Shown here: positions 20,770-33,899 of the stretch, piece by piece
Numbering within the stretch: position 1 is the first letter of the stretch
How the letters are laid out: each line of letters begins with the position of its first letter
Origin: Adiantum capillus-veneris
Taxonomy: Eukaryota > Streptophyta > Polypodiopsida > Polypodiales > Pteridaceae
NCBI GenBank assembly: GCA_014529385.2
Contig: CM043966.1
Span: 43,097,037 to 43,161,036 of the forward strand
Length of the DNA: 64,000 nucleotides
Reading direction: 5' to 3'
Notes under the pieces: generated by a model
Database searches by the model: none
Seen by the model: the letters and a program-made list of their open reading frames with translations, nothing else
Told to the model about the DNA's origin: nothing
Made by a program: the position numbers and the translations under genes

Positions 20770-22881
20770 ATAAACCAACCAGTAGCTCAATAGTGAAAAC
20801 TTGTAACCTGCATGTTGTAGTCTCACGCTCGGAATATGCGTCGATGTGAGAACATGAGGCAAAATCAAAGGAAACTTGTAACCAGTACAAGCATACTATA
20901 AATGAATGGCTAAGAGCCAAAGTATGGAGAGAAATTTGGGAAAATTTGACAGAATCTCCCCTGTAAACTGAGCAAAACCTCAAGTACAATCTCAACCATA
21001 AACCATGCCAAACTGGCAACAAAGTGGGAGGTAACTCAGCCACTACACAATGATTAAAAGCATGATCAATTGCATCAAATCTGATGCTCATATATGCTTA
21101 AAAGCAAATCCACAATCTACAAACTCTGCAAGCATAAACTGGGATGAACTGCTCAACTGAGCGTAAAGCGCATAACCATACACGCAAGTAGAGAGCAAAC
21201 TAGCTCAAAACGCATCCCACGAGAGAAACTGTCTGCAAATATTTGCAAAAAACCTGTGAATCCTATGACTGCCTGTAGCCACACAAGCATACTCAATCCT
21301 CACTCCTGCGAGAGTGGGTACAAGAACACCAAATTGTGTTCAAACTGACAAAACCTGTCAAAATCTGTCAAAGTGAGAGTAAGCACTCGATCACTGTCAA
21401 AGGGGGAATATATCAACCACTATAGAAGATGGCATAACACTGCGAACTTATATGGCAAGAAGACGGGGAAAAACGAACAGAATTTCCTTTGCAAAATGAG
21501 TCAAAACTCAACGCAAGCCGGAAGCCAAAAAACTGCAGATAACTGCCAAAGTGGGAGTCAACTCGACCACTACACCATCAGAGAGAAAACTGTGAATATG
21601 TGCAAACCATGGTGAGGTCTGGGAAAAATCCGGCAGAGTTTTTCCTGGAAACTGACTAAAAACTCAAAAAAATCTCACCAAATTGCATGAAAACTAGACA
21701 AGTAAACAGATCCATAAACAAGTAAACAGATCCACAAATGGTCTACATACACTACCAAAAGCCTGGCAAACTGGCTCACTCCTGACCGAGTGGCTCTATG
21801 GACGTGTACCTGTCCAGAAAACACATGTGAACCTGTAAATCTGCTACATGCAAGCTATTTCAGCTCAAGTTGTATCCACATATGCATACATAGCATGAAA
21901 CTGCACCTAGCTGTGCAAAAAATGCTCTCTAGTGCTCCACACAAGCTACTCGCAACCTATAAGCAAAACCACTGAAGAACTAGCAACTACTACCTCATCG
22001 ATCGGTTAACAAGTCGATAGAAAACACTGTCTAAGAGCTGTATGCACTCAAGGAAAAACCTGCTCTGGAATGGACCGTCAAAGCCATAAGTGTTGGTATG
22101 TGTTGTCGAAGCTAAAACTAGAGATGACCGTTGAAGTCGAAAATCTGGGGATGGCCGTCAGAGCCGTCTTCCGCCGCCGGGCGGAAGTGCCAATGGTATG
22201 GCCGCCTGTGCTCGAAGTCGAGAAAACGCTCGATGTCAACTTCGACCGCCAGGCAAAAGTGCGCTAGTCGAATAGCTGCCTGATCGGTGACGAAATCGAT
22301 GCGCCAAGCCGAGCTATCAATGCTCAAGGCCATAGAGGAGTAATGCCGAGATCCTGAGAAAAATCACCGAAATCAGTGTCGAAATCGGTGTCGGGTCGCC
22401 GAAATCTGAAGTCGAGAAGAGGAGGAAAAATCACCGTAAAGGGCGGCGAAATCGGAGCAATGCCAAGTGATATCTGGGCTTACTCGCCGGTACCTGCACA
22501 CATCTGCCTGTGTGTGTGAGCAGACACCAAAAGAGACGGTCTCTATTTCACCTCTCACTCATTCGCTCCACTCACTCGCTCGCTATCTCTCTCTCACACT
22601 CGCTATCTCTCTGGCACTCGCTCTGAAACTCTTTCAAGCTGTCTCTCTCACTTGCTCGCTCATACTCTCTCAGTTGTGTTTCAAGCGGGATCGAGGAGTC
22701 CGGGGGTTTTGTGGTGGAAGCGAGGACTATAGTTGGGAAATGACCAGGGTGTCGAGGGCCTTGGGCGGGAATAGCCCCTTGCACACAAACAATGTGTGTG
22801 AGTTGTGAATAAAAATTAATTTCAAATTCACTATCGAGCTTTGCCAAAACCGACGAAATGGCTTCCTCAGTCAAATATGCT
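20770..22881 (-). other. C2 leader, no coding signal
   Basis: Repetitive A-rich text with recurring AAACTG, TGGGAGATAACTC and CTGAGCAAAACCTCA. 20770-21265 is shared with C2' (41110-41479), where it joins directly to the LTR at CCTATGRACTG. 21266-22881 is not found in C2'. Short CG-rich repeats of GAAATCGG/GTCGAAA occur at 22140-22460. I see no gene. Confidence 0.6.
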
Positions 22882-23132
22882 TGTGGGCACAGTCCCTTAT
22901 AGCATGCAGTATAGGTTCACTGGCAAGTCAAGTGGTGCATGGCAATTTTTTGCCTTTATATGTAAGGTTCTTTGGTTATTTTTACATGCAATTCAATATA
23001 GCGCGTTCAAGCTTGTCGATCTCTCTCTCTTTCTCTCTCTGATGCATGCCATAGCTTCCCGCCAACAGCCTCCATAGCCGCTGCGCTCAACACCTTATCC
23101 TATAGTGCATGCTATAAGGGACTGTGTCCACA
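22882..23132. mobile_element. MITE-like element with 34-bp terminal inverted repeats
   Basis: TGTGGGCACAGTCCCTTATA... (22882-22915) and ...TATAAGGGACTGTGTCCACA (23099-23132) are inverted copies matching at 32 of 34 positions, enclosing 183 bp with no ORF. This is the layout of a short non-autonomous DNA transposon. No clear target duplication was recognised, so the superfamily is undetermined. Confidence 0.72.
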
Positions 23133-24291
23133 GCCTAAAACAGGGGGTTATGGGTGTGTGTGTGTAGCTCGGCTCACTGCCCAGTACTATCCGAATTCTC
23201 CCCTCTGCTCGCTACAGCTGTCACGGACCTTGCTCAACGCTGCAGGCCTAATTGATGGATTGCACCGTGCTCCAGATGGTCAATTGCTCGCCCAATGGTC
23301 CAGTGCTGCTCACGAATTAGCTCTGTTGAAAATGAGCTCAATTGACTGCAGCGCTGCCGAATAGCGACCCCTGTATTGCTTGCTATTAAGTGTGTGTGAG
23401 TGTGTGAGTACACACCACCACCAGATGCTCTCTGATCTCGATTGTCTGCAGCTCCAAAATGGGTGCTTCCTCCTTGCTTGCCACTGCTCGGCTTGGCTTC
23501 TCTCCCGCTTTTCTGAGTTCGGCTGCAGCTTGACTGTGTACTCAAAATTGCCCCCAATTCCCATGCTCTACCAAGCCTCGCTTTGCTCTGCTAAGCTTAT
23601 GATGCTCAGTTCCACCTGCCTTTGCTCACAATTGCTTTGCACACATGTTAATCTCTTCTTGAAAAACCTTCGACTGCTGTACTGCCCGGCCCCGAGTCTT
23701 GCCAAGCTCAATTGTCGGCTGCCCCAATGTCTCGCTGCTCAAACTTTCATGTGCTGCTAGTGGCTCGTTTCTCCAAGCCTTTGATTGGCTACACAATGCC
23801 CAATGTCTGTAGATCTCCCACTTCACCTACAGAGCTTGTGAAGCTTGACATCCTACTCAGCCCGCTTTCTCTGTAGAAGCTTTTCTCCAAGCTAAATTCC
23901 AAAGGGGAGTTGCACACGAGCGGTTCTCAAAATCCTTGCAAGCTCAAAGATCTACCCTTCACCTACGGATCTCCTCGCTCGATTGAACTGCTCAAGCTCC
24001 CTTCTCAGAATCTGCTGCACACAGAGCTCTCCAATTCCTGCAAGATTCCCTTGGAATCTCTAAGATCTCTCTCTCCTGAAGAGGGGCTGCGTATGCCGAG
24101 AAGCCGAAAAACCGTCTAATCTCCTCCGAGTACTCTGATCTGTGTCGGATATGCTGCCATCGCCAAGCTCAAGTATGAGCTTTGAGCTCTACCATACCCG
24201 GCGAGCTTTGTCGCTTCCTAATCGATCATCGGAGAGCGATCGCACCTAATCGATCATCGGAGAGCGATCGCACGCACGTTTTGCCGTTGGA
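23133..24291 (-). other. C2 5' leader, PBS-proximal
   Basis: No gag or other ORF recognised; rich in CT and GCTC motifs. It ends with a 28-bp direct repeat next to the PBS. Confidence 0.5.
24218..24273. repeat. 28-bp tandem duplication next to C2 PBS
   Basis: Two exact copies starting CTAATCGATCATCGG (24218 and 24246), ending GCGATCGCAC. Each contains the short palindromes ATCGAT and GCGATCGC. Confidence 0.95.
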
Positions 24292-24303
24292 GCTTTGATA
24301 CCA
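24292..24303 (-). other. C2 primer-binding site
   Basis: The reverse strand reads TGGTATCAAAGC, one base different from the tRNA-iMet complement TGGTATCAGAGC, three bases inside the LTR. Confidence 0.88.
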
Positions 24304-24305
24304 AT

Positions 24306-24527
24306 TGATGAGTGCACGGATGCGTGCGTGCGTGCGTGCGTGGTGCGGTGCATGCAGGGAAGGGGGAAGAGCACAAGCCGATGTGGGTGGAGCAGCCTCA
24401 GAAGACCCAAGATGAGGAGCTCCTTATTCTCATATGTAATGAAAAATAAGGGTATGTACACACGTGGACGGGCGGCCGGACACTGGATGTCCAGGCGGGC
24501 AAAAGGCGTAGCGCCTTTACCCCAACA
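24306..24527 (-). repeat. C2 5' LTR
   Basis: 222 bp, TGATGAGTGCACGG to TACCCCAACA. Very similar to 19103-19328, with differences chiefly in a GTGC/GTGT run. Confidence 0.92.
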
Positions 24528-26330
24528 TAGCATACCTCCTCCGCTTTGAGCATCCATTAGCATACTACTCACTTCAAACAAAGCATCTCCAAACACCCCA
24601 TCACTTTCATTGCACATATTATACATACCTGATCCTCCCTCCTAGCCATGTCCCCCTCAAGAAAACCCTATAATTGATGGATCACCCACCACTGCACAAC
24701 CGCACTTACCAGCATACCTTTTATCCATGACATACATACCTCCTTGGAAAGCTTGTACAAAGTCACAACCTCGAATTCCTCTTCATCCACCATAGATCAC
24801 TCTACTTGCCCTGAAAACTCTCCCACTTTTGGTTCTACGGTAGACTCTATACCTCTGCAATCCTAGCATCATCAAGCCCTTCCTCATCAACTCGCCCATC
24901 AATGTCAATCAGCACCTTTGCCTTGGCGACTTCACATGCCTGCTCTTCAAACACCTAATCTACGGCTACATCCTCAGACAAAGAAGAGAGAAATTCACCC
25001 CATACTGCACTATCCATCTGCTCTTCTTTCATAGTCAAGGTTGCTCTATCCTTCTCAACAACACTTCGTACCTATTGCACCACACATTCCAGAGAAACCT
25101 TCACGTGCATAGTCATCAACATGGCACCACACACCCTTACATGCATATCCTCATCCAAACTCCTCCACTTGGTCTATGTCTATCATATCGGATTGCATTC
25201 CTCTTTGCTTCTCACACACATTTATCATATCTCTACCCACATGCAAGAGATCAAACTCTCCATACCTTTGAATGGGATGAATCCATCTTCCACGTCGTAT
25301 CGGCATGCAGAGAATTGTTATCACTTGTTTCTATCTCTTCTTTCGTCTCGAGATCTGGAACTTCATTCGGCTTTACCACTTTGACCTCATCTGCAAACTT
25401 CACCTTCTAATCTCTAGGACACATCAATGGAGCTTGAACATTCATACGTGGACTTGTCCATGCATCCTTTACCTCAGCTAGAACTACTGATGCTTTCTTC
25501 ACAGTTAGAGCCTCTCTAACTCGCATCTTGGGCACAGAAACCACTCCATCCCTTTTTTGCAACCATGGAACCCTTGATTCCTCTCACATTCACAGAATCT
25601 CTAGCACCAACTTCAGCTTTATCTCCATTGCATCGACCTGCTTTAGCACCATCTAACTCGACAAACCCTGCCTACCTTGGTGCTTCTTTAAAATCATCTT
25701 AGTCCGTTCTCTTGCTAAAGCTATCGCTTCTTAATACAACATAGGTTCATCTATCTCCACTTTGTCTCAAACCTGCTCATGCAGGCAATCCATAAACTTG
25801 CTCAACTTTAAAAACCTAGCATTTTCTACATCAGTTACCTTCATAAGCCGTCCCAAAGGGCTTCAAACTCCCACTCAAATGCTTGAAAATCACCCTCCAA
25901 GATTTACTTCAATCTATCCATCTTACACTTCACCTCATCTAGCTACACATCCGCCTTAAGCCTGCTCCAAAAGGCCACTTCCAAGGCCTCCCAATCTGTC
26001 TTCTCTTTTCATGTAGCCCATCGTATCATCTCCTTGCTTTACCATGAACTAGGAGCACGAAGACCTAAACCGCATCTGCATCCCTTGACAAACTTCTCTC
26101 CAACAGAAACAAACCATAATATTGGAGTTAAAACTTGACCACATCCTCTTAAGTAGCACCTACTCTTCAAAAATTGCACATCATCTGGTATTGACAAAAC
26201 AATCGCTTCACCTTCAAACAAGAGCAATTAGCATGCTCCTCCGTGGGGCATCGGAAGATGGAGAGGGGAAATGGGGAAACACACCCAACACACAACACAA
26301 GGCCTCTCCATAACTCGGGGCATTCACAAC
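24528..26330 (-). pseudogene. gag: L2 gag-like remnant related to L1
   Basis: Reverse strand at 25755-25840 reads ENARFLKLSKFMDCLHEQV, a stop, then DKVEIDEPMLY and AIALARERTKMI. This aligns with L1 (QYLKLSNFLECLHPKIREKVEY, 2040-2110) and is the capsid C-terminal helix pattern of gypsy Gags. Upstream fragments (25870-26040) include WEALEVAF and FEALWDGLMKV. Downstream (24528-25520) is acidic and highly broken; CCTCCCTCCTAGCCA at 24638 echoes the reverse complement of L1 TGGCTAGGAGGGAGG. Its 3' tail is across C2 at 18604-19102. No enzymes are seen. Relationship to L1 is inference from shared motifs and order. Confidence 0.58.
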
Positions 26331-26394
26331 AACCTTGTCCTCTTGAAAACACCTTGTAATGAAAATGGCTTATGAACTCCGAGAATAGCGGAAT

Positions 26395-26512
26395 TAAGAG
26401 AATTAGAGTGATCATTTTTCTGAGACTACTTTGAGAACATAGAGGGTGAACTTAATTAGCAGTAGCAACATAACCAATATACTTAATTAACTTGGCATGA
26501 ACAATACTTTTG

Positions 26513-26557
<45 letters not shown>

Positions 26558-28034
26558 ATTAGAGAACTCGACAACAGCTGAGGTCGGATTTATGTGGAGC
26601 CGGTCCCCCCTCCAATAGGCTTTTGTATTATAGATTCTCCAATCAAGAGAGACTTGGTATAATACAATCTTTGTGTTCCTTGTGACCTTGGTGATGCTAT
26701 GAAGATGGAAAGCTTCATGCATCACGAGCGTAACATAGACTTTGTAAAAAAAAACATTAACCATCCCTGGCCTCAGTCCCAAGGCCTCAAACACCTTCAA
26801 AGGTGGAGAGAGCTAGCGGGGAATGAGGGTAGGTAAGAGGAAGAAGAAACATTCATAGGATAAATAAATAATTCCTTACTTATCATCACTCTTCTTGCTA
26901 GCATACATAATAGCATAGTAATGAAGATGGAGAAGATGGCAAGTTTAAGCATTGAAGCATGGATCTTGGTTTGATTTGCATTCCGTGTTGGTGTAGGCTT
27001 GGAGAAGGAGATGGAGTTCTTGCACTTTCACCAAGTGAGAATGTGTGAAAAATGAGTGTGTGAGAGAGAGTGTATACCCCCAAGCACACCCCTTGCTTGC
27101 TTTGGTTGACCCCTCCTTGTAGCTCAAGCTTGAAGCTTATTGGACCCCTCTAAGCCTAGCCAATCACATGCACAATGCATTTCAAGCAACATGGGTAGCA
27201 TTAGGACAAGTGTCCTCCTTACCTCTTTGAGAGAGAGAACTTGAAAATATCTAGATATTTGTTGAATTGAACTAGAAGCTCATTGGACCCCTCTTTAGCC
27301 AATCCAATAGGATTCAAGCACACCATGTGGCTAAGAATAGGGAGAGCTTCACATGTGTCCATGTGTCCCTTGAGAAAGGGGGTGCCCTTTGGGTGAGTGG
27401 GAGGTTAAGTCAAAGATTCCCCTAACTTTGAGGCTTTCCCCCTCCTTTGTAGGATCTCTTTTTTACTCAAGCACATTACCCCCCATGTGTGGGAATCTTC
27501 TCAAGCACCATCCTCATCAAGCATGACAAGCACCTCAAGCATCTTAGTCAACAAGCACGACAAGCATCTCAAGCACCTTAGCCAACAAGCACGAGAGCAT
27601 GACAAGCACCTCAAGATTGGGCCGGGTTCCCACCTCAAGCACAGCCCTAGCTTGCCTAAGGTCTAAGGACTTAACACTAACCATTGGAGGTCTTTAATGA
27701 AGCTAGCCCTAAGGTCTTTTAAGCTCCATTATCTGCACGTTGCTCTTTGATAGACTACCTCCTTTTGGACCCCTATTGAGATGTAACCATCTCTCCTCTT
27801 GGTCCCCTGTTGAGATAAGTCTAGAAGCACTTATTGCACATTGCTCTTTGGTAGACCGTCTCCTTTTGGACTCTATTGAGATGCAACCATTTCTCCTTTT
27901 GGTCCTCTATTGAGATAGGTCTAGAAGCACGTATCTATATCCTAACTCTTGTTCTCGTTTTATCTTTCCATATTAAATGATCAATTTAATATGAGAAAGT
28001 CATTTGGTAAAGTTAGATATTATATTTTATGACA
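26395..28034 (-). repeat. G2: diverged solo-LTR-like copy of the G1 LTR
   Basis: Aligns in order with the G1 left LTR (41831-43574): TTTATGTGGAGCCGG, TAGGCTTTTGTATTATAG, GATGGAAAGCTTCATGCA, GGCCTCAGTCCCAAGGCCTC, TTCCATATTAAATGATCA and a right end TTTATGACA. It contains (GA)n at 26515-26557. The middle (27470-27950) carries extra direct repeats of CAAGCACNTCAAGCA and of CTCCTTTTGGNCC. No G1 coding sequence adjoins either side, so solo LTR is the simplest reading. Confidence 0.65.
27470..27640. repeat. CAAGCAC-type short direct repeats
   Basis: AAGCACCTCAAGCA, AAGCACGACAAGCA and close variants occur around ten times between 27470 and 27645 within the G2 LTR copy. Confidence 0.75.
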
Positions 28035-28737
28035 CACCTTCACAACTTCACACTTTTAGTGGAAGACCATCGTCCGCACACACACCAATGCACATACATG
28101 CTCACCATGAGCCAATGACCACTCGGTTGCACACCATCGACACCACACACTCACACTCATCAAGATCATCTACCCACACACATTTCACAGCTCACTTCGA
28201 TCCACAGGCCGTTGCCACACACAACACCTCTCTCTCACTCTCATTCCACACAATAATGGCCTGGTGGGCATACTTGCTCACACACGCTAGTACCACGACA
28301 CAAAAGCAGAAGAAGTTGAGAAGGGGACGGGGGGAAATTACACTTAAGAAATGACTATGGAAGCTTGATCATACTCAAAAGACACCATACATAATCCTCT
28401 TATAACAGATGGTGCACCGACTTGGTTGTTGGGTAAAAAAACACTCAAACTCGCTCTTCTTGGGCTCTGCAGACACACACCTCCGCAAAAAAGTATGTCT
28501 ATGCAGGCTCAAACAGCTGAAAAGGCCCCTAAAATGATCAAAAAAAGCTTTTTATAATGGTGCCCTGCTGCTCCTCTTTGGAATCCCCCTTTTAATTGTT
28601 CCAATTGGTGCCCAATTTTGGAACATTTTTGGAGGTCGGTGTCCTTTCCTTGACCACTTTTCCATCTAGTCCTTCTCTTGAGCCCAGGGGAGCACTAGTG
28701 TCCCTTGGAACTTTGGAGAGTTGATACTTCACTTCTC
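28035..28737. other. Unassigned spacer
   Basis: No motif-bearing ORF on either strand. Contains CA-rich text (28070-28200) and an unrecognised low-complexity remainder. Confidence 0.5.
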
Positions 28738-29049
28738 TCTCTCTTCTCTCTCTCTCTCTCTCTCTCTTTGAACTCCCCTCATGCTCGCCATTGGACTCAC
28801 TTTCAACTCACACACCCACTCCCTTGCACTAACTAGGTCGCTAGTAGGGGAGGGAGTGTCCCTTTGCCTTCAAACATATTTGGGGAGCCACAAGCGTGAG
28901 AATTTTATTTGCCACATCATCACTCTTCTTCTCCAGCATGCCACTCGACAGGGCCACCGTAGCACCAAATGTGGCCAAAACTGCCAGACTAGCCACCACC
29001 CTCGCAGCACCCGCCGACACTGATCCACCATAGCCAAGGCCTAGACAAT

Positions 29050-29181
<132 letters not shown>

Positions 29182-29455
29182 AACCCCCCTCATGCTCGCC
29201 CTTGGACTCACTTTCAATTCACACACCCTCTCCCTTGCACTAGCGAGGTCACTAGTGGGACAGAGGGTTTCCCTTTTCCTTCAAGAATATTTAGGAAGCC
29301 ACAAGCGCGAGAATTGTCTTTGCCACATCATCACTCATCTTCTCCAGCACGCCACCCGACAGGGCCACCACAACACCAAATCCGGCCAAAACTGCCAGAC
29401 TGGCCACCACCCTCGTAGCGCCCGCCGACACTCCACTATAGCACACGCCTAGAGA

Positions 29456-30535
<1,080 letters not shown>

Positions 30536-31850
30536 TCACATAGCAATGTTAGCGGTACCATCGTTGTGCATACACAACTTCACATCTCGAATGCCACATA
30601 TCTCAAGCTGATGAGAATTACCAAGCTTAATTGAACCATGTATAGAAGCATAACTGGAGAACCACTCCTTGTGAGGAGCAACATGAAAATTGACACTTGA
30701 GTCAATAATCCAATTTTGTGCATAGCATTCATCAAGAGCTAATGCCTCTGGAGTCAAATCAAAAGTGAAGACTAGTACATATAGCGATTGTGGCACATCA
30801 GGAACAACATCAACATGTGGATACTCAATGAGATTAAGCTTCTCTATCTTCACACTGCTCTTAGGAGGTGCAAAACTTATGAAAATAGCTTTACCCTTCT
30901 CTCTCTCTGCAATATACGACAATCCTTCTTCATGTGTCCTTTTCTATGACAATGATAGCATTCAATGTTTCTCATGTCACATCCACGGCTCTTGCTACGT
31001 GCATTCTTATGACCCTACTACTATAACTATGACCTCTCTGCCTTTGATTTTTTTTTTGAATACTTCCACTTTCCATGTATGCATCAGCATGTCCACTAGT
31101 GTCAAGAGACTGGCATCAAATCTCTTTCATGAGTAAAGCACTACTAACATCGGTGAAAATAAGCTTGCCCTTAGGGGCAGACTTAGTAATGGCAGTGTTA
31201 AATGTATCCATGATGGGGGCAAAGAGCATAGCAAGAAAATAGCTTTCATTTCATCAATGAAATTGAGTCCCTTAGATGTAAGTTGCATAAACAAGCTATT
31301 GAACTCATTTAAGTGTGAACTAACACTGGTGCCCTCTTTCATATTCAAACGTGTGAGCTTTTTCATGAGAAATCCTTTGTTTGAGGCACTCTTGCCATCC
31401 CATGCTAAGCATAATGACTCCCATAATTCCTTTGTAGTAGTCTTGTTCATAATGGTAAAGAAAATAGGCTCGCCAAGGTGTAGGTGAAGGGTTTCCATAG
31501 CACGAGCATCAAGCTCCTCCAACTGATCACATCAATGTAAACACCCTCTTCACACTCTTTCACTGGCATTGCAAGACCCTTATTGACCAAGACATAGCAT
31601 ACATTGCTTCCATATCGTGAAGTTTGTGCCATCAAACTTCTTGATACTCTTATTTCTCAAAACTTCTAGCCATGATTGACAAGAGCGAATGCAAGAGAGT
31701 GAGACTAGAAATTTATGACAAAATTTTTGCAAAAATTTCAACAAAGTCTCCTTTGTACAGAGATGAAAATCTCGAGAAAAATTGAGCAAAATCAATGCAT
31801 GAACTAACAAAAGAGTGACAATTGGGCATAAACTGGCATATATTGCTCAA
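30536..31850 (-). pseudogene. gag: C7: copia gag-protease fragment
   Basis: From right to left the reverse strand reads a Gag start KKFDGTNFTIWKQ (about 31630), UBN2 motifs LWESLCLAWDGKSASNKGFLMKKLTRLN and SLPPSWI (31127-31522), and a zinc knuckle CYHCHRKGHMKKDC (about 30930). The protease NWIIDSSVNFHVAPHKEWFSSY follows, with DSG changed to DSS, up to VKLCMHNDGT at 30536. Frameshifts separate the pieces. No INT, RT or LTR follow: R1 sequence starts at once, so C7 is truncated 5' of integrase. 31680-31850 may be its leader. Confidence 0.85.
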
Positions 31851-32690
31851 AGAAACTATCGAAAGACTGCCAACTTTGCATCAAAGCACCTATACCCATC
31901 TATACATGTACTATGGCGAGGCCACAAATGGGGATCTCCAACAACCTAATCCACATCACACTGGGTAACTCGGCCCCCAGTGCTTGGCTTCAAAAACATT
32001 TCATGCAATGACCCTCACAAAAGGTTATGGAGATAGGACTAGCCACAGTCTCACAAAGGGATTTTTGGATATATTCTCAAAAATGGTTGGGACTGCCCAA
32101 ACAAGACAAAATTGGCTCCACAACAACATATAATGGCAGTATTTATCACAAAGTACATCCAAAATGTGAAACTGCGGCTACAAAATTGCAGGACATGCGC
32201 TGAAACAGACGTCGATGAGTTGCAAGCAAAATTTGGACTCGAGTGAGCTCCTTGCAGGGGACTAAAATGCGCTCTGCTAATCATACATAAACCATATGCA
32301 TCCAAACTCCCATTGGAACTGTAATGGCTTTCACTGCCAAAGATGCTCATTGATATGATATATCAAGAGAACTTTGATTGTCCCTGTGCATGTAAAACTA
32401 TGTCTGAGAGATGTCCCTGAGTAGCCATCAACGGCTATGCATAAGCATTAAAATTAGTCTCTAAAACCAGGAATAACATACATCAATGCCAAGGACACAT
32501 ATTGTAATCCAAACGTTCTCTCAAAAAATACACAAGACTGCTACTAATGGCAATCTGTAACTTGTCTCCCACTATTGACAAAGTATCTCTTTGTCTCGCT
32601 CTCTACAATGTCAGAGAGCATGTAAGAACCTTAAGTCGATGCCGATGTCAGGTCACTCCTTTATGAAAGAGGCACTTCCTTTGTGCATGC
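31851..32690. other. Leader-like, non-coding stretch
   Basis: A-rich text of the kind seen in C2 and C5 leaders (GCATAAACTGG, CTCAAAAA, CATGCA runs). No domain recognised on either strand. Confidence 0.45.
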
Positions 32691-33550
32691 CAATGTTGGA
32701 GGAGAAGCCGATGTGTTCTCTCTTTCATTTGCTATGATGATTTTGAGAAGAGAAGTGTGTGTCTCGAGACAAGGTAAAGTTCAAGGATGCAGACTCAAGT
32801 GAGATAAACAAAAATATCTCAGTCTCCTAGTAACGTTCCTACCACTAGTAGTGCTCTAGAGAGAGCAAAGTCCAACAGTCAGGCAGTGAGGAGACCTACG
32901 TGAGTCTCTCGTGTCCTTGAGCATTTTCTACCAGGTTTAGACTGTTTGTTGGTCACTAATTAACTGTGGAGAGCCTACATGCTACCAAGAGGCAAATGGA
33001 AGATAGCATGAAGTGGGAGTAGGCAATGCAATTGGAGTATGACTCAATTATGGCAAATGAAACTTGGGAGCTGCCAAAGTTTTCAAAGGGCAAACAAGCC
33101 TATCATCTTGATACTTTATGTCAATGATAAGTTCATTGTTGAGAAGTCTAAAGACAAGATTGCCATCTTGAAAAGATGGAAATAATTTTCTATGAAGGAT
33201 TTGGGAGATGCAAGTCATTTTCTTGGTATGCGTATCAAGAGGAATCGAAGATGTGGAATACTAGAGTTATCTTAGGAATCGTATATCCACAAAGTCTTGC
33301 AACATTTTAACATGTAGGGGAGGGAAGCTACATTGAGTACCCCAATGTAGGCATATGCAAAACTTAGCAAGAATGATGCTTCCAAATTTGATGTTGAGAA
33401 AATGGAAATGGCAAAGATTCCATATTCTTTAGTAGTAGGCAGTCTTATGTATACCATTGTAGCCACTAGAGTGGACATTGCATTGCAATGGGAGTGGTTA
33501 GCAGATTTACGGCAAATCATGGTAGAAGCACTGAGAGACAATGAAGTGTT
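32690..33550 (+). pseudogene. C6: copia RT fragment, opposite strand to neighbours
   Basis: The plus strand reads PTCYQEANG, AMQLEYDS-IMANETWELPKFSKGKQA (33020-33100), then jumps to LYVNDKFIVEKS (about 33115). After that come FSMKDLGDASHFLGMRI, SYIHKVLQHFNM, IPYSLVVGSLMYTIVATRVDIA and HWETM (33540). The YVDD active site is YVND. The expected ~150 residues between KG(K/K)A and YVDD are missing, an internal deletion, and several stops are present. It ends ~130 bp before the C5 LTR. No LTRs of its own were found. Confidence 0.8.
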
Positions 33551-33681
33551 AGGATTTGTGCTTTGATCACACCTCCTCATGGGAAACATCTATTCACACT
33601 GTGACTAGATACATGAAACCTTTGACTAGCTACTTTGCCTAGCTTTAGTATATTCTTGCATGCACTACCTTTTTGTAGTGC

Positions 33682-33886
33682 TGTTGGTGCGGAGTGTGCA
33701 AGAGAGGGATGCATGCAAGAGAAGGGGGAAGAGAATTGGGGAAGAAGGAGAAGTTGCACAAGGCGTTGGGCTAGTGAAGAGGAAAGTGAGAGAGTGGTCA
33801 ACTCTCTCACTTTCTCTCCCTATATTGAATAGGAAGAAAATAGTGTAAGGGTGGTTTCCCAAGGCCACTTGGCCTACACCCCAACA
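33682..33886 (-). repeat. C5 3' LTR-like segment
   Basis: 205 bp TG...CA sequence directly upstream of a PPT, sharing GAAGGGGGAAGAG and CCCCAACA with the C2-type LTRs. No second copy in the window, so the left end is tentative. Confidence 0.6.
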
Positions 33887-33899
33887 ACCTCCCACTTGG

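Larger units (their letters stand above)
19103..24527 (-). mobile_element. C2: internally deleted copia-type element
   Basis: 5.43 kb bounded by ~225-bp LTRs TGATGAGTGCAC to CAACA (19103-19328, 24306-24527), flanked by TGGCA (19098-19102) and TAGCA (24528-24532), a 5-bp duplication with one difference. A PBS and PPT are present. Coding matter is limited to a zinc knuckle and protease (20087-20720) and a short RT/RNase H linker (about 19560-19690). Integrase and most RT are absent. A long 5' leader (20770-24290) shows no gag. A second copy at 39469-41677 has the same coding layout, so this is a deletion-derivative family that must rely on enzymes from another copia element. Confidence 0.9.

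Noticed and set aside
22467-22808. 113-codon plus-strand frame and nearby ones (23158-23760) as host exons
   Set aside because: Low-complexity Ser/Leu/Cys composition inside the C2 leader; no splice-consistent structure or domain seen.
27470-27640. CAAGCAC repeats as a CRISPR-like array
   Set aside because: Unit length and spacing vary, spacers are not unique, and the context is a plant LTR.
26395-28034. G2 as the 5' LTR of the L2 gag remnant to its left
   Set aside because: No primer-binding site between them, and the LTR family belongs to G1, whose Gag differs from L2.
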